From NCBI GenBank assembly GCA_028829895.1, contig CM054180.1, positions 108,739,635 through 108,803,634 on the forward strand: 64,000 bases of DNA, read 5' to 3'. The stretch comes from Sinotaia quadrata (lineage: Eukaryota; Mollusca; Gastropoda; Architaenioglossa; Viviparidae). The notes under the pieces are model-generated. The model did not search any database. It worked only from the letters and a program-made list of their open reading frames with translations, and had not been told where the DNA came from. Shown one piece after another: positions 1 to 58,500 of this stretch; position 1 is the first letter of the stretch, and each line of letters starts with the position of its first letter. The position numbers and the translations under genes are program-made.

Positions 1-999
1 TGCACCTTATTTAGAATTTGTGTTCTCCAACTGTATTTATTTTTTAAAAAATCCTCGTTCGATATTTTGCCTTTTGAAGTATTTTGGATATTATTGAATC
101 GTAGGTCATTGTTTTCCAGTACAATGCTTACTTTTCTGATTTGGATTAGAACTCACGCACAATCACACACGGACAGACATAAGTAAATGTCCACAAACAT
201 ATACTTTTCTCATTGTTCAAAGTGTTCTAAAATCGGCCGAAATTTGGTACGTATTCTTAAAGACTTTATAAAATAACACAAACGAAGAAACAAACCCAAA
301 CTGAACAAAATAACAAACAAACAAAATAAAACGACGGGGTTGAGAGGACCTCACTAGTTTATCGCTGAAATGAAAAACACCCTAGCATATTTTACCAAGT
401 AGAACATTAATTATCCTTCGTCACTTGCATGTGCAGTTGTAATTTATTTCCATCGGTTGTCTGCGTTTGTTGCTTCTTTTGGTGTTCCCGTGCTGCGTCA
501 AACCATTCAGATTTAATTCTGTGCGCTTCGTATTCACACAAAATCAATCCGGGTACCGCAGTTCGAGCCAGTCTCTTCTAAGGTAGAAGTTATGACCTTT
601 TCTTTTTCTTCAATCTCTGTGTCAAACGTAAAGTACACGTCGATACTAAATCGATGTCGCCTGTCATGTGAAATTAACTAGTTTGCAGTAGTTTATATTG
701 CAAGCAAAGCAGTTTCTGATCGATGGTCTATGTTGTTGTGAATATTACTGCAATGCTATCCTAGTTCTACTGTGTTTCATATAAGTATTGATTGCTTGTG
801 CGTTGAAAGCATAATATCTTTTTTTTTTAAAAAAAACAAGAGACAAAAGAGCGAACCACATCTAGCTAACTTTGTCAGTCGACGACGGATGTAGAATATT
901 TTTACTTCAGGGGACGCTATCGGCTTATTTCCCATTTCCTATCATGTTAAATATTGACTTCCGCTCCTTGATTCCAGTCCTTATTTGTTTGCAGTATGC
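1..999 (+). other. Intron or 5' flank of EEIG1, no gene seen
   Basis: Unique AT-rich sequence with short A and T runs (820-836). No exon coding for the missing start of the NT-C2 domain was recognised here or anywhere up to 6429. Confidence 0.5.
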
Positions 1000-1315
1000 A
1001 CAACAGCGTTGTAACCACCGTGTATCGCTCTTGTTAGGTGAATTTAATGTACACCAGTGCTATAACCACCTTGGGTATCGCTCTTGTTAGGTGAATTTAA
1101 TGTACACCAGTGCTATAACCACGGTGGGTATCGTACTCGTTAGGTGAGTTTAATGTACAACAGTGCTATAACCATGGTGGGTATCGCACTCGTTAGGTGA
1201 ATTTAATGTACAACAGCGCAATAACCACGGTGGGTATCGTACTCGTTAGGTAAGTTTAATGTACAACAGCGCTGTAACCACGTGTATCGCAATCGTTAGG
1301 TAAGCTTAAGGTAGG
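1000..1315. repeat. Minisatellite, 53-bp unit, about 6 copies
   Basis: The TAACCAC block recurs at 1061, 1114, 1167, 1220 and 1273 (period 53; first unit 51). Each unit carries TCGTTAGGTGAATTTAATGT; three variants read TTAG|GTGAGT, TTAG|GTAAGT or TTAG|GTAAGC, near-consensus 5' splice sites. Confidence 0.92.
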
Positions 1316-1919
1316 CCTGCAACAAACTTCCAGTGAAGGTACATGTCGGTGTACGTACCTGGCACTAGCAAGATTTTTTAAACTGCTTTGCAGGAGCTCC
1401 ACCCTACTTACTGCTGATGAAATCTCTGATTAGACTTTCTTTTTCAGTTACTGAGTTGCCGCCCTTGCCGGCTGTATTCCCACTGATCAAATATTTTCTG
1501 TCCTGTAAAGTGATGATTTACTGTTAGCTGGAGCCATATAGTGCACACATAGTGTTCGGTGCGTGTTCTCACCATGCTCTCTGTTGCAGACCCGCCTTAC
1601 AGCAAATATTTGTCGAATTTCAAATTTTGTCATTCACATTTACCGAGAGATTTTGGGTGTCTGCATTCAGATTATCGTTCTTGGCACACTTCCTCGAACG
1701 GGAAGAAACCATGGTTCAGTAGACTATGACGTCATTGCACAGCACATGTGGGATTACAGCGAGTGACTAGGAGAGGATTCCGGTTCATTTTTAAATTTTT
1801 TACTGCCACAATTTAGTGAATGTTATGTATCCACCTAACACATTTATTACTTTTGTTTAGATCTTCGCCAACCTACGACAGAACGTCCACATTTTGCCCT
1901 GTGTTTTTATTCCTTCTTT

Positions 1920-3160
1920 CTAACAGGTCACAGTGAGGTCACTTTCTTTTGTCTTCCTGTTACACACTGATGTCATTTTCTTCTTCTTCTTCTTCTTCTT
2001 CTTCTTCTTCTTCTTCTCTCTCTCTCTTTCTCTTTCTCTCTCTAACAGTACACACATCACAGTGACGTGATTTTCCCCTCTTTGTAACAGTACGCACCAA
2101 CGCCATTTTTTCTCTCTTTGTAGCACTACAGGCAAGTGATTTTTTTTCTCTTTCTAACAGTACACATTCACGCCATTTTCTTATCTCTCTCTCTAACAAT
2201 ACACACTATACGGTGATGTATTTTTTTCTCTCTTTCTAACAGTACACACTGAAGCCTTTTTCTTATCTCTTTCTAACAGTACACACTACACATTGATGTG
2301 ATTTCTTCTCTTTTTGACACTAAACACTGACGTCAATTTCTTCTCTCTAGTAGTACTCACTGACGTTATTTTCTTCTCTCTATCTCGAACACTAAACAGT
2401 GACGTGATTTTTTTTCTCCTTTTCTAACAGTACACACTGATGCAATTTTATTCTCTCATTCTAAGAGTACACACTACACATTGATGTGATTTTCCCCTTA
2501 TTCTAACAGTACACACTCACGCTATCGTCTTCTCTCTTTCTCTCACTCTACACACTGAGGCGATTTTTTTTCTCTCTGATGCAATTTTCCTCCATTTTTC
2601 TAGCAGTAAACATTGAAGCAATTTTCATTTTTCTAGTAGTGTTCTATTAGAAAGACAAGAAAATGACGTCCGTGAGTACTGTTAGAAAGAAAATGGCGTC
2701 AGTGATTAGTCAATAAGGAAAGAAAATTATGTGAGTGAGTACTGTTAGAAAGAGAACAAAATGACGTCAGTGACTCACTCACATCATTTTCTTGTCCTTT
2801 TAACAGTACTCCTTGACGTCATTTTCTTCTTTCTAACAGTACTCAATGACGTCATTTTCTTGACTTTCTAATAGAACTCAATGACGTCATTTCTTGTCTT
2901 TCTAACAGTACTCAATGACGTCATTTTCTTTTTTTTTAAATAGAACTCACTGACGTCATTTCTTGTCTTTCTAACAGTACTCACTGATGCCATTTTCTTC
3001 TCTTTCTAACAGCACTCACTGACGCCATTTTCTTGTCCTAACAGTGCTCTGACGTCATTTTCTTCTCTTTCAAATAGTACTGACGTCGTTCTCTTGTCCT
3101 TTTAACAGTACTCACTGACGTCTTTTTCTTCTAACAGTAATCACTGACGCCACAATATCT
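1920..3160. repeat. Degenerate pyrimidine-rich minisatellite with CTAACAG and TGACGTCA
   Basis: About 35-bp units of the type TGACGTCATTTTCTT then CTTTCTAACAGTACTCAC. Sixteen TAACAG occurrences were counted on the plus strand. A TTC/TC microsatellite lies at 1978-2042. Units at about 2640-2770 are in inverted orientation (ACTGTTAGAAAG, AAAATGACGTC). Copies before 2600 have diverged most. Confidence 0.9.
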
Positions 3161-3735
3161 CCTCCTTCAATCTATTGTTTACTATGTAAATCTTGGCTTC
3201 ACTGTACTAAGAAAGGAAATAGACGTGAAAAATAGCGACTTGTCAATATTACCTGTAGCGTGAATGGAATATTTATCTTTGTAGGATCAGTCGGTACAGA
3301 TACGTTAACAATGATTATATTACGTTAAAAATATTTACCTTTTAAACTTTTGAAAAGCACCTTTCTTGGAGAAATGAATAAAAGAATGAACAGTTTGGTA
3401 TTCCTGTAAATACCTTTCAAGTCCGAGGTCAGAGTGTACGAACTTTTGACAGTAATTATTAGTGGATTTCTATTCTTACCTGCTATTTTGTTGTACCACT
3501 GATTCTTGATGAGCTTGTACACGTTGTTGCCTGTTGCTAACTTAACCACTTTTGGATGTCATTTGATCTATTTATATTTTTAATCTGTTGCCAACTCGTA
3601 TCTGCTTTTAAGTATTTCATGTCATTTCGTCTTCATTTTATGACAGTGCAAGCTGTCATAAAATGTTACAGCATTATATTTGCTTATTTAACGTTTTTTG
3701 GATAGGTTATTAAGTATCGTTCTTTTTGCATTGCC

Positions 3736-3810
3736 TGTAGTTAACGTAATCAGCTACTGACCTTTAAAACTTAACTGCAGTTAACGTAATCAGCTACTGA
3801 CCTTTATAAA
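3736..3810. repeat. Tandem duplication, 40 bp
   Basis: TTAACGTAATCAGCTACTGA followed by CCTTTA occurs at 3741 and 3781. Confidence 0.9.
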
Positions 3811-3838
3811 TAAAAGTGAAAGCTTAGCTTATGTCCGA

Positions 3839-4140
3839 ATGTTACTGATTGTTAACTCTTACAGTGTGTTAGCGTGTGTCCGGGTGTTACTTATCGTCAA
3901 CTCTTACAGTGTGTTAGCGTGTGTCCGAGTGTTACTGATTGTTAACTCTTACAGTGTGTTAGCGTGTGTCCGGGTGTTACTTATTGTTAACTCTTACAGT
4001 GTGTTAGCGTGTGTCCGAGTGTTACTGATTGTTAACTCTTACAGTGTGTTAGCGTGTGTCCGGGTGTTACTTATTGTTAACTCTTACAGTGTGTTAGCGT
4101 GTGTCCAAGTGTTACTTATTGTCAACTCTTACACTGTGTC
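3839..4140. repeat. Minisatellite, 45-bp unit, nearly 7 copies
   Basis: The unit starts GTTACTGATTGTTAACTCTT and contains ACAGTGTGTTAGCGTGTGTC. Copies alternate GTTACTGATT and GTTACTTATT, giving a 90-bp higher-order period. The unit length is divisible by three, so a 15-residue repeat is open on the plus strand, but it lies in an intron and is not a gene. Confidence 0.95.
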
Positions 4141-4206
4141 AACCTTTGCCTTTTATTGTTTTCGGGTTTTATTTCTAAAACCAAAAGCTTATCACTTGTT
4201 TCTGCT

Positions 4207-4440
4207 TGCATTTTAATACCGTTTACCTACTCTAATCTGTTATACATTATTAACTTTTACTTTTAAGTAAGTATAACCTGTTTTTACCTCTTAAATATGA
4301 TCTTTTATTTGCTCTTGCGTGTTTGTACCGTTTACCTCCTCTAACCTGTTAAACATTATTAACTTGTACCTTTAATCAAGTGCAACCTCCTTCTCTCTCT
4401 TAAACATGATCTTTTATTTGCTCTTGCGTGTTTGTATCGT
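4207..4440. repeat. Tandem duplication, about 109 bp
   Basis: ACCGTTTACCT blocks start at 4218 and 4327, with a partial third at 4437. Both copies contain ATGATCTTTTATTTGCTCTT. Confidence 0.88.
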
Positions 4441-4816
4441 TTATTTGCTAGTAACAGGCTATTATTATTTGTTACCGTTCTTTAAAAAATTGCTTTTTTT
4501 AACTGTCATCTTGCTATCGTTTACTCGATAGCCCTCCACATAGCAACCAGAATGGCTATATATATATATGAGTGAAGAACAAACCAACCTGTAACCATTT
4601 GGCGACCGGCCATAAATGACACCATAAACCGAGAAGTAATTTATTATTATGGATACTCTTTGGTTTCTAAGACTAAATTACGGCGCTATGGCACTCAAAA
4701 TTACGGTGTGTTTGATTACGATCGGGAGGAAAACAAAAATTTCAAATATCCATTGTTTGCACATGATCGATTATAAAAGTATGGCTGCATAACATCTGGA
4801 TGAAATAGGGTATAAA

Positions 4817-5040
4817 CGTGCCTGAGATAACAAGACAAATATAGTAGACACGTGCTTGTGTAATAACTAGACAATTATGGTATACACGTGCCATTGCGAT
4901 AACCGGACAAATACAGTAGACACGTGCCTGTTTGATAACTAGACAAACATTGTAGACACGTGCCTGTGTGATAAGTAGACAAACATGGTAGACACGTGCC
5001 TGTGCGATGACTGGACAAATATGATAGACACGTGTCTGCG
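4817..5040. repeat. Minisatellite, 36-bp unit with CACGTG, 7 copies
   Basis: CGTG recurs at 4851, 4887, 4923, 4959, 4995 and 5031. Each of these six units has a perfect CACGTG within TAGACACGTGCCTGTGTGAT. Flanking bases vary. Confidence 0.93.
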
Positions 5041-5194
5041 TGAAATTTTTTTTACCCATACATACACAACGCTCACAGTGTAAATACAAAATAGCCATAT
5101 TAATCGTGTGAGACAAGTTACGGTAGATTTTCTTTTTAAAGTGTTTGTATATAGCCCGAGACTGTTACATCTTTTTGTAGCATATGTTTGAAAG

Positions 5195-5345
5195 ACTATT
5201 TTAAGTACCTGCTTGAAAACTGTAACGAAATATTGCAATCAGATACCCGTGTGATAACTCCTGTATTCAAATACCTACTTGATGACTGTAATGAAATATT
5301 GTATTCAAACGGCCGTTTGATAAATATAGTTTACAAATACCTGCG
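5195..5345. repeat. Degenerate tandem repeat, about 70 bp, 2-3 copies
   Basis: Blocks AAATACCTACTTGATGACTG and TAATGAAATATTG recur with substitutions. Confidence 0.7.
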
Positions 5346-5569
5346 TGATAGCAGGCGAACGGTTAATGTTTTGCATGTTTTCCATCAGCTTACTTTGACC
5401 TGTTGATGCTGATAAAATGGTGCAGTGTCATTATAGTAAAGGAACTGCATATACGCTTTCTGCACTTTTAACTAGACGATAAAATAGCAGATAGTTGGCG
5501 AGGTCATCGCAGAACTTAACGTGTTCTAAGTAAACTCGACTTTATTTAGGTCGCGTCGATGTTCATTTT

Positions 5570-6055
5570 GACATTGTCACACACTGTGAGAGTAAAGGAA
5601 TAGTTACTATCATACATTGTCACAGTAAAGGAATGGTTGCTGTCACTCACTGTCACAGTAAAGGAATAGTTGTTGTCACTCACTGTCACAGTAAAGAAAT
5701 AATTGTCATCACTCACTGTGACAGTAAAGGAATAGTTGTTGTCACTCACTGTCACAGTAAAGGAATAGTTGTTGTCACTCACTGTCACAGTAAAGGAATA
5801 GTTGTTATCACTCACTGTCACAATAAAGAAATAGTTGTTGCACACATTGTCAAGGTAAAGGAATAGTTATTGTCAGAAATTGTCACAGTAAAGGAATAGT
5901 TATTGTCACGGTAAAGGAATAGTTGTCACTCACTGCCACAGTAAAGGAATAGTTGTTGTCATTCACTGCCACAGTAAAGGAATAGTTGTTGTCATTCACT
6001 GCAACAGTAAAGAAATAATTGTCGTCACACCCTGTCACAGTAAAAGAATAGCTGT
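5570..6055. repeat. Minisatellite, 33-bp unit, about 14 copies
   Basis: CACTGTCACAGTAAAGGAAT recurs every 33 bp (for example at 5654 and 5687), with a few shortened units near 5900. The unit length is divisible by three, so both strands look open; no gene is inferred. Confidence 0.93.
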
Positions 6056-6109
6056 CTTTATTTGTATTAAGTTATATACATTTCACTCAGGACGTAACAT
6101 ATGAAATCT

Positions 6110-54674
<48,565 letters not shown>

Positions 54675-55880
54675 AGAGAGAATTACATCATTACTCTAAT
54701 AATATACAAGCAAATTCTCCTGGTCACTTGGCCTTTGGACATCATTTATAAGGAAGTGCAACCATTGCTGTTCCTGAATGTGGAAGAAGAAATATAGTAC
54801 AGGTTTACCGCCTGTAATCTAAAGTGTTAACAAGATTGATAGAGCATGAGTGACATATTAATATGAACTTTTGACATATTGATGTGTGGAAGACAGCGAT
54901 AAAGATGTAATCAGCATCAACTGCAATAATAATAAAAACAACTTCACAATTCATTTTTAGGAAAATGAATTGCATCATTTATTTTTTTTTTAAAATAGAA
55001 AAGAAAAGAAACATCTTTGTTGGGAAATCTTTCAGACATCCATGGCTTTCATGTCTTTGAGTTCAGAGTGTACATTCAACGAGTGTTCTTGTCAGATTTA
55101 TAATGGGATGAAGAAAAATCGCTTTCTGTCCCCTCCCCTCCCACTCTTTTTCCTGTCTAAATTCCTATTTGTGTTGTGAAATGACTTTGAGAAGATATTC
55201 GAAAAAAATGATCTATACATATTGAAAGAAACTGGGAGTATTTGTGGCAGAGTAATGTTAATTCAACCATCTACAAAGAAAATATTTTATTTTATATGCA
55301 TTAGGATTTCCTTGATTTTTAAATGACATAGTCTAGAAACTTTATTCAGATTTAGGAGAATGATTGAGTATTTTTTAATTACTTTTGCTTCATCATGACT
55401 ATTCTGACAGCCCCCCAAATTTGTTCATGTTTGGAATGATATTAGCATTACCATATTATACCAATAAAGAGTGATTCCCCCTTTCCTAATCAAGCTGCTT
55501 GGATGGACATCTGCAACATACACCACAAATCTCTCAAAAAGAAACATTTCTTATGACTTTATTGTTTAGTGTGTATCATCTGTGAAATATCTTTTTCCTT
55601 TTGCAGTCAAATTCACTTCTACTTAAAGCTAATACTTAATACAGTTTATATAATTTTTATTTTGCTTGTAGTCTGTAGGGAGCATATTAAAGTTACCACC
55701 TACATCAAAATATTATTATATAAATTTTTTTTTTTTTTTAGGCAAAATCATAGTAGCTGATTTTGTTGGTATTTTTTTTTATCCTTCCAGCAATAGAATG
55801 TAGTGTTTTATATTTGAAAATGAAATTTGTTTTGGGAAAAGTTTCATTTGTTGAGAATGTTACTATGTACAATGTTAGTG
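54675..55880 (+). other. Proximal 3' UTR of EEIG1
   Basis: AT-rich, stop codons in all frames, two AATAAA signals, and no repeat array until 55.89 kb. Fits 3' UTR by position. Confidence 0.6.
55463..55468 (+). promoter_or_regulatory. Candidate EEIG1 poly(A) signal
   Basis: AATAAA about 790 nt after the EEIG1 stop. An earlier AATAAA lies at 54931-54936 and several more follow after 56.2 kb. CpG depletion continues to the window end, so the transcript may use a much more distal site. Confidence 0.25.
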
Positions 55881-55889
55881 TAGTGGAAG

Positions 55890-56290
55890 AGAGTGATTGT
55901 TAGCTTCATAATGTAGAGAATAATACTGATGGCTTCATAATGTGGAGGATATAGTGATTGTTAGCTTCATAATATAGAAAATAATACTGATGGCTTCATA
56001 ATTTGGAAGATGTAGTGATTGTTAGCTTCATAATGTAGAGAATAATACTGATGGCTTCATAATGTGGAGGATGTAGTGATTGTTAGCTTCATAATGTAGA
56101 GAATAATACTGATGGCTTCATAATGTAGAGGATGTAGTGATTGTTAGCTTCATAATGTAGAGAATAATACTGATGGCTTCATAATGTGGAGGATATAGTG
56201 ATTGTTAGCATGATAATGTGGAGGATAATAAATTGTGATCATTGGCTTGATAATATGGAGGATAATAGTATTGTGGAAGATAATATTGAT
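55890..56290. repeat. Minisatellite, 61-bp dimeric unit, 6 copies
   Basis: GATTGTTAGCTTCATAATGT starts at 55895, 55956, 56017 and 56078 (period 61). The unit consists of two related halves (GTTAGCTTCATAATGTAGAG and ATGGCTTCATAATGTGGAGG). It would be transcribed if the EEIG1 3' UTR is long. Confidence 0.94.
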
Positions 56291-56736
56291 TGTTGGCTAT
56301 CCTGCATTTCAGCATTTAAAACTTGCAACTCATTCATAAGCCTGCAAGACACTGCAGTTTTAAAGTATTTTATATTGTACAAAAGTTTGTGCTCTTTATT
56401 CTATGTTGGTTGCATTACTAGCATATGATACAAAACATATCAAACTTTTTCCACATTATATGTAAAAGTAAATCCGCTTAAGACAGAGAGTGTGAAATTT
56501 TAGGTTTTAGATAAATATGTTTATTGAGGTAAACGTTTTTAATTTGCAGTTCACTAATTAGATTGTGTAGTATTTCTATTAATATTTTGAAACAAGAGAT
56601 CTTAACTTCAAAACATGCTATCTTAGATTTATGAAGACATCCAACAGAAGTAATAGCTTGTCACTTATTTGCATACAAGAGTGTACATAAACGCAGGGCC
56701 TTATTAAACCAGATGTTAGCAAATTTTATGCATTGT

Positions 56737-56852
56737 GACAGTGCATGAGGAAATATATCTCCATTGCTCTGGAGCAGTATTTTCTTGCATAAGTGACAGT
56801 GCATGAGGAAATATATCTCCATTGCTCTGGAGCAGTATTTTCTTGCATAAGT
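56737..56852. repeat. Perfect 58-bp tandem duplication
   Basis: GTGACAGTGCATGAGGAAAT, then ATATCTCCATTGCTCTGGAG and CAGTATTTTCTTGCATAA occurs twice head to tail with almost no change, so the duplication is recent. Confidence 0.93.
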
Positions 56853-58261
56853 GACAAGCTCTGTCATTCAAACACTGGTAGAAAAAAATGTAAATGTGAC
56901 CAAATTAATACATTGCTTTGTATGTAAACCACAGTTGGGCAATTAATAAAAGGTTAATATTTATTGAAATAGCTTATTTAAAATTTGTTTTTAAACCACT
57001 TGAAAAAGTGTTAGTGATAATTTGTTTATATAGTTTTAAGTCATTTAAATATTTTGTTCTTTGAGATGATAACTATTTGTTTATATCCATTCTTCTCCTA
57101 TGTGACTGACCACAGTTGAAGAAGATTTTCTCTAGAGATACGCATAAAAATCAAACTAATAAGACTAATATAATGAAACAACCTGCAATCCCAAACCACA
57201 TTTGCTGTACTAAAATCTTGTATTTATTTCCTAAAGAATCTGTTTTACAGTGAAACATATTTCTCAGAAATTGATCGAATCAGTGGAGCTGTTGAGTGAT
57301 GTTGCTACAGAATCTACTGTTACAAAATAAAAATTTAAAATTAGCATTCTATTTTTAAAAAATCTAAAAGTTCCGTTCATAAATTTCTTAATAATTTTTT
57401 TTTTTTGTTTTTTTTTTGTTGTGAGGTCTGAAAACCTAATGCTCAAGTCGTTTTTACACTGAATGATCTAAACTGTACTTCTGTTCACTGACTTCTTATG
57501 TCAATTTGTAGAAGGTATATTATTTTGTAGGCCTTCACGCTCAGAAGCCTTCAATTTTGATTACAAGTGTATTTCATGATGTGAAATAGTTTAACGAGCA
57601 TGTAACTAGAGACTGAAAACTTTATTTTGTAACAGACCTTTCATTCAAACTTTCCTTTTTATATATAAATACATGGATGATGTGAAATGGCCATTTCCAA
57701 ACCCAACAAAATGTAATGTGATATGTCAAAAGACTTCAGATAAAAACAAGTGTTTGAAGATTTTCAGCTAACTGGTCATCCTCAGGACAATTGCAACAGC
57801 AAATATACAGATGAAAATATATATTGATTTTGGTGGATAAATAACTTACCTGAAATGAAGCCATCATAGTTATATTATCTATTTGTTATTGCTCTTGCTA
57901 TTGTTTTGATGATGGCTGTTAAATATATTGGCTGTTTTAGTTGGCTATTTTATCATGTATGAAAAGTGCTTTAAAATCTCATTAGTTTCTTGCTGAATCA
58001 GTTTGAATATTTTGGAAATTACTAATAATATTCTTATAAATAATAACTTTTCTTTGGTCTTGAAAGGTGAAACATGCATCCAGTATGTTCATCTTATTTT
58101 TATAATTATAATGTTAAAAAGTTAAAAGTGACATTTGTTTACTGTTTTTTGTTATGCACTTCATTTTGAGCTGCAATGAATCCCAGACAGAAATGTGTGG
58201 TGAAGTGTTTGATCAAGTTATTCAGAAATACCATAAAAGACTCTTTAATTTTGGTAGTAAT
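56853..58261 (+). other. Downstream of EEIG1, AT-rich, nothing recognised
   Basis: T-rich runs near 57395-57420. No exon or array. Confidence 0.5.
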
Positions 58262-58500
58262 TGCCATTAGAGTAGGGCTCTTAAAGGCAGGTGACAAAAT
58301 GCCATTATAAGTAAGAGAGCTGTAGTAGATGCATGATTGGGGTTCAAGCCCCAAGCTGGTCAAAGAAGTTGGAGTTTTTTCCCAACACATGAACCCACTT
58401 CCTGGTTCGGGATTGTTGCTCTATGCCTTGATTTTAAAGTGCTTAGAGGTTTTATTTACTATGGAAACACTTATAAAAATCTCCAAATTTCATTGTATTT
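58262..58500 (+). mobile_element. Possible tRNA-derived SINE
   Basis: A perfect T-arm-like hairpin with B-box (TGGGGTTCAAGCCCCA, 58336-58351) is followed about 90 nt later by TTAAAGTGCTTAGAGG and GGAAACACTTATAAAAAT. The latter resembles the AAAGCGCTT...GGAAAGCGCTATATAAAT tail of several animal SINE families. An A-box is not clear and no target duplication was identified. Confidence 0.4.

Noticed and set aside
540..600. tRNA B-box-like GCAGTTCGAGCC
   Set aside because: No A-box at the right distance, no clover-leaf and no terminator; likewise the TGTTCGAGCCC near 19218.
3839..4216. 125-codon frame with 15-residue repeat
   Set aside because: It is the translation of a 45-bp intronic minisatellite; the length is divisible by three so any stop-free unit gives a long frame.
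5546..5866. Overlapping repeat proteins on both strands
   Set aside because: Both strands of a 33-bp array are open for the same trivial reason; no start context, domain or conservation.
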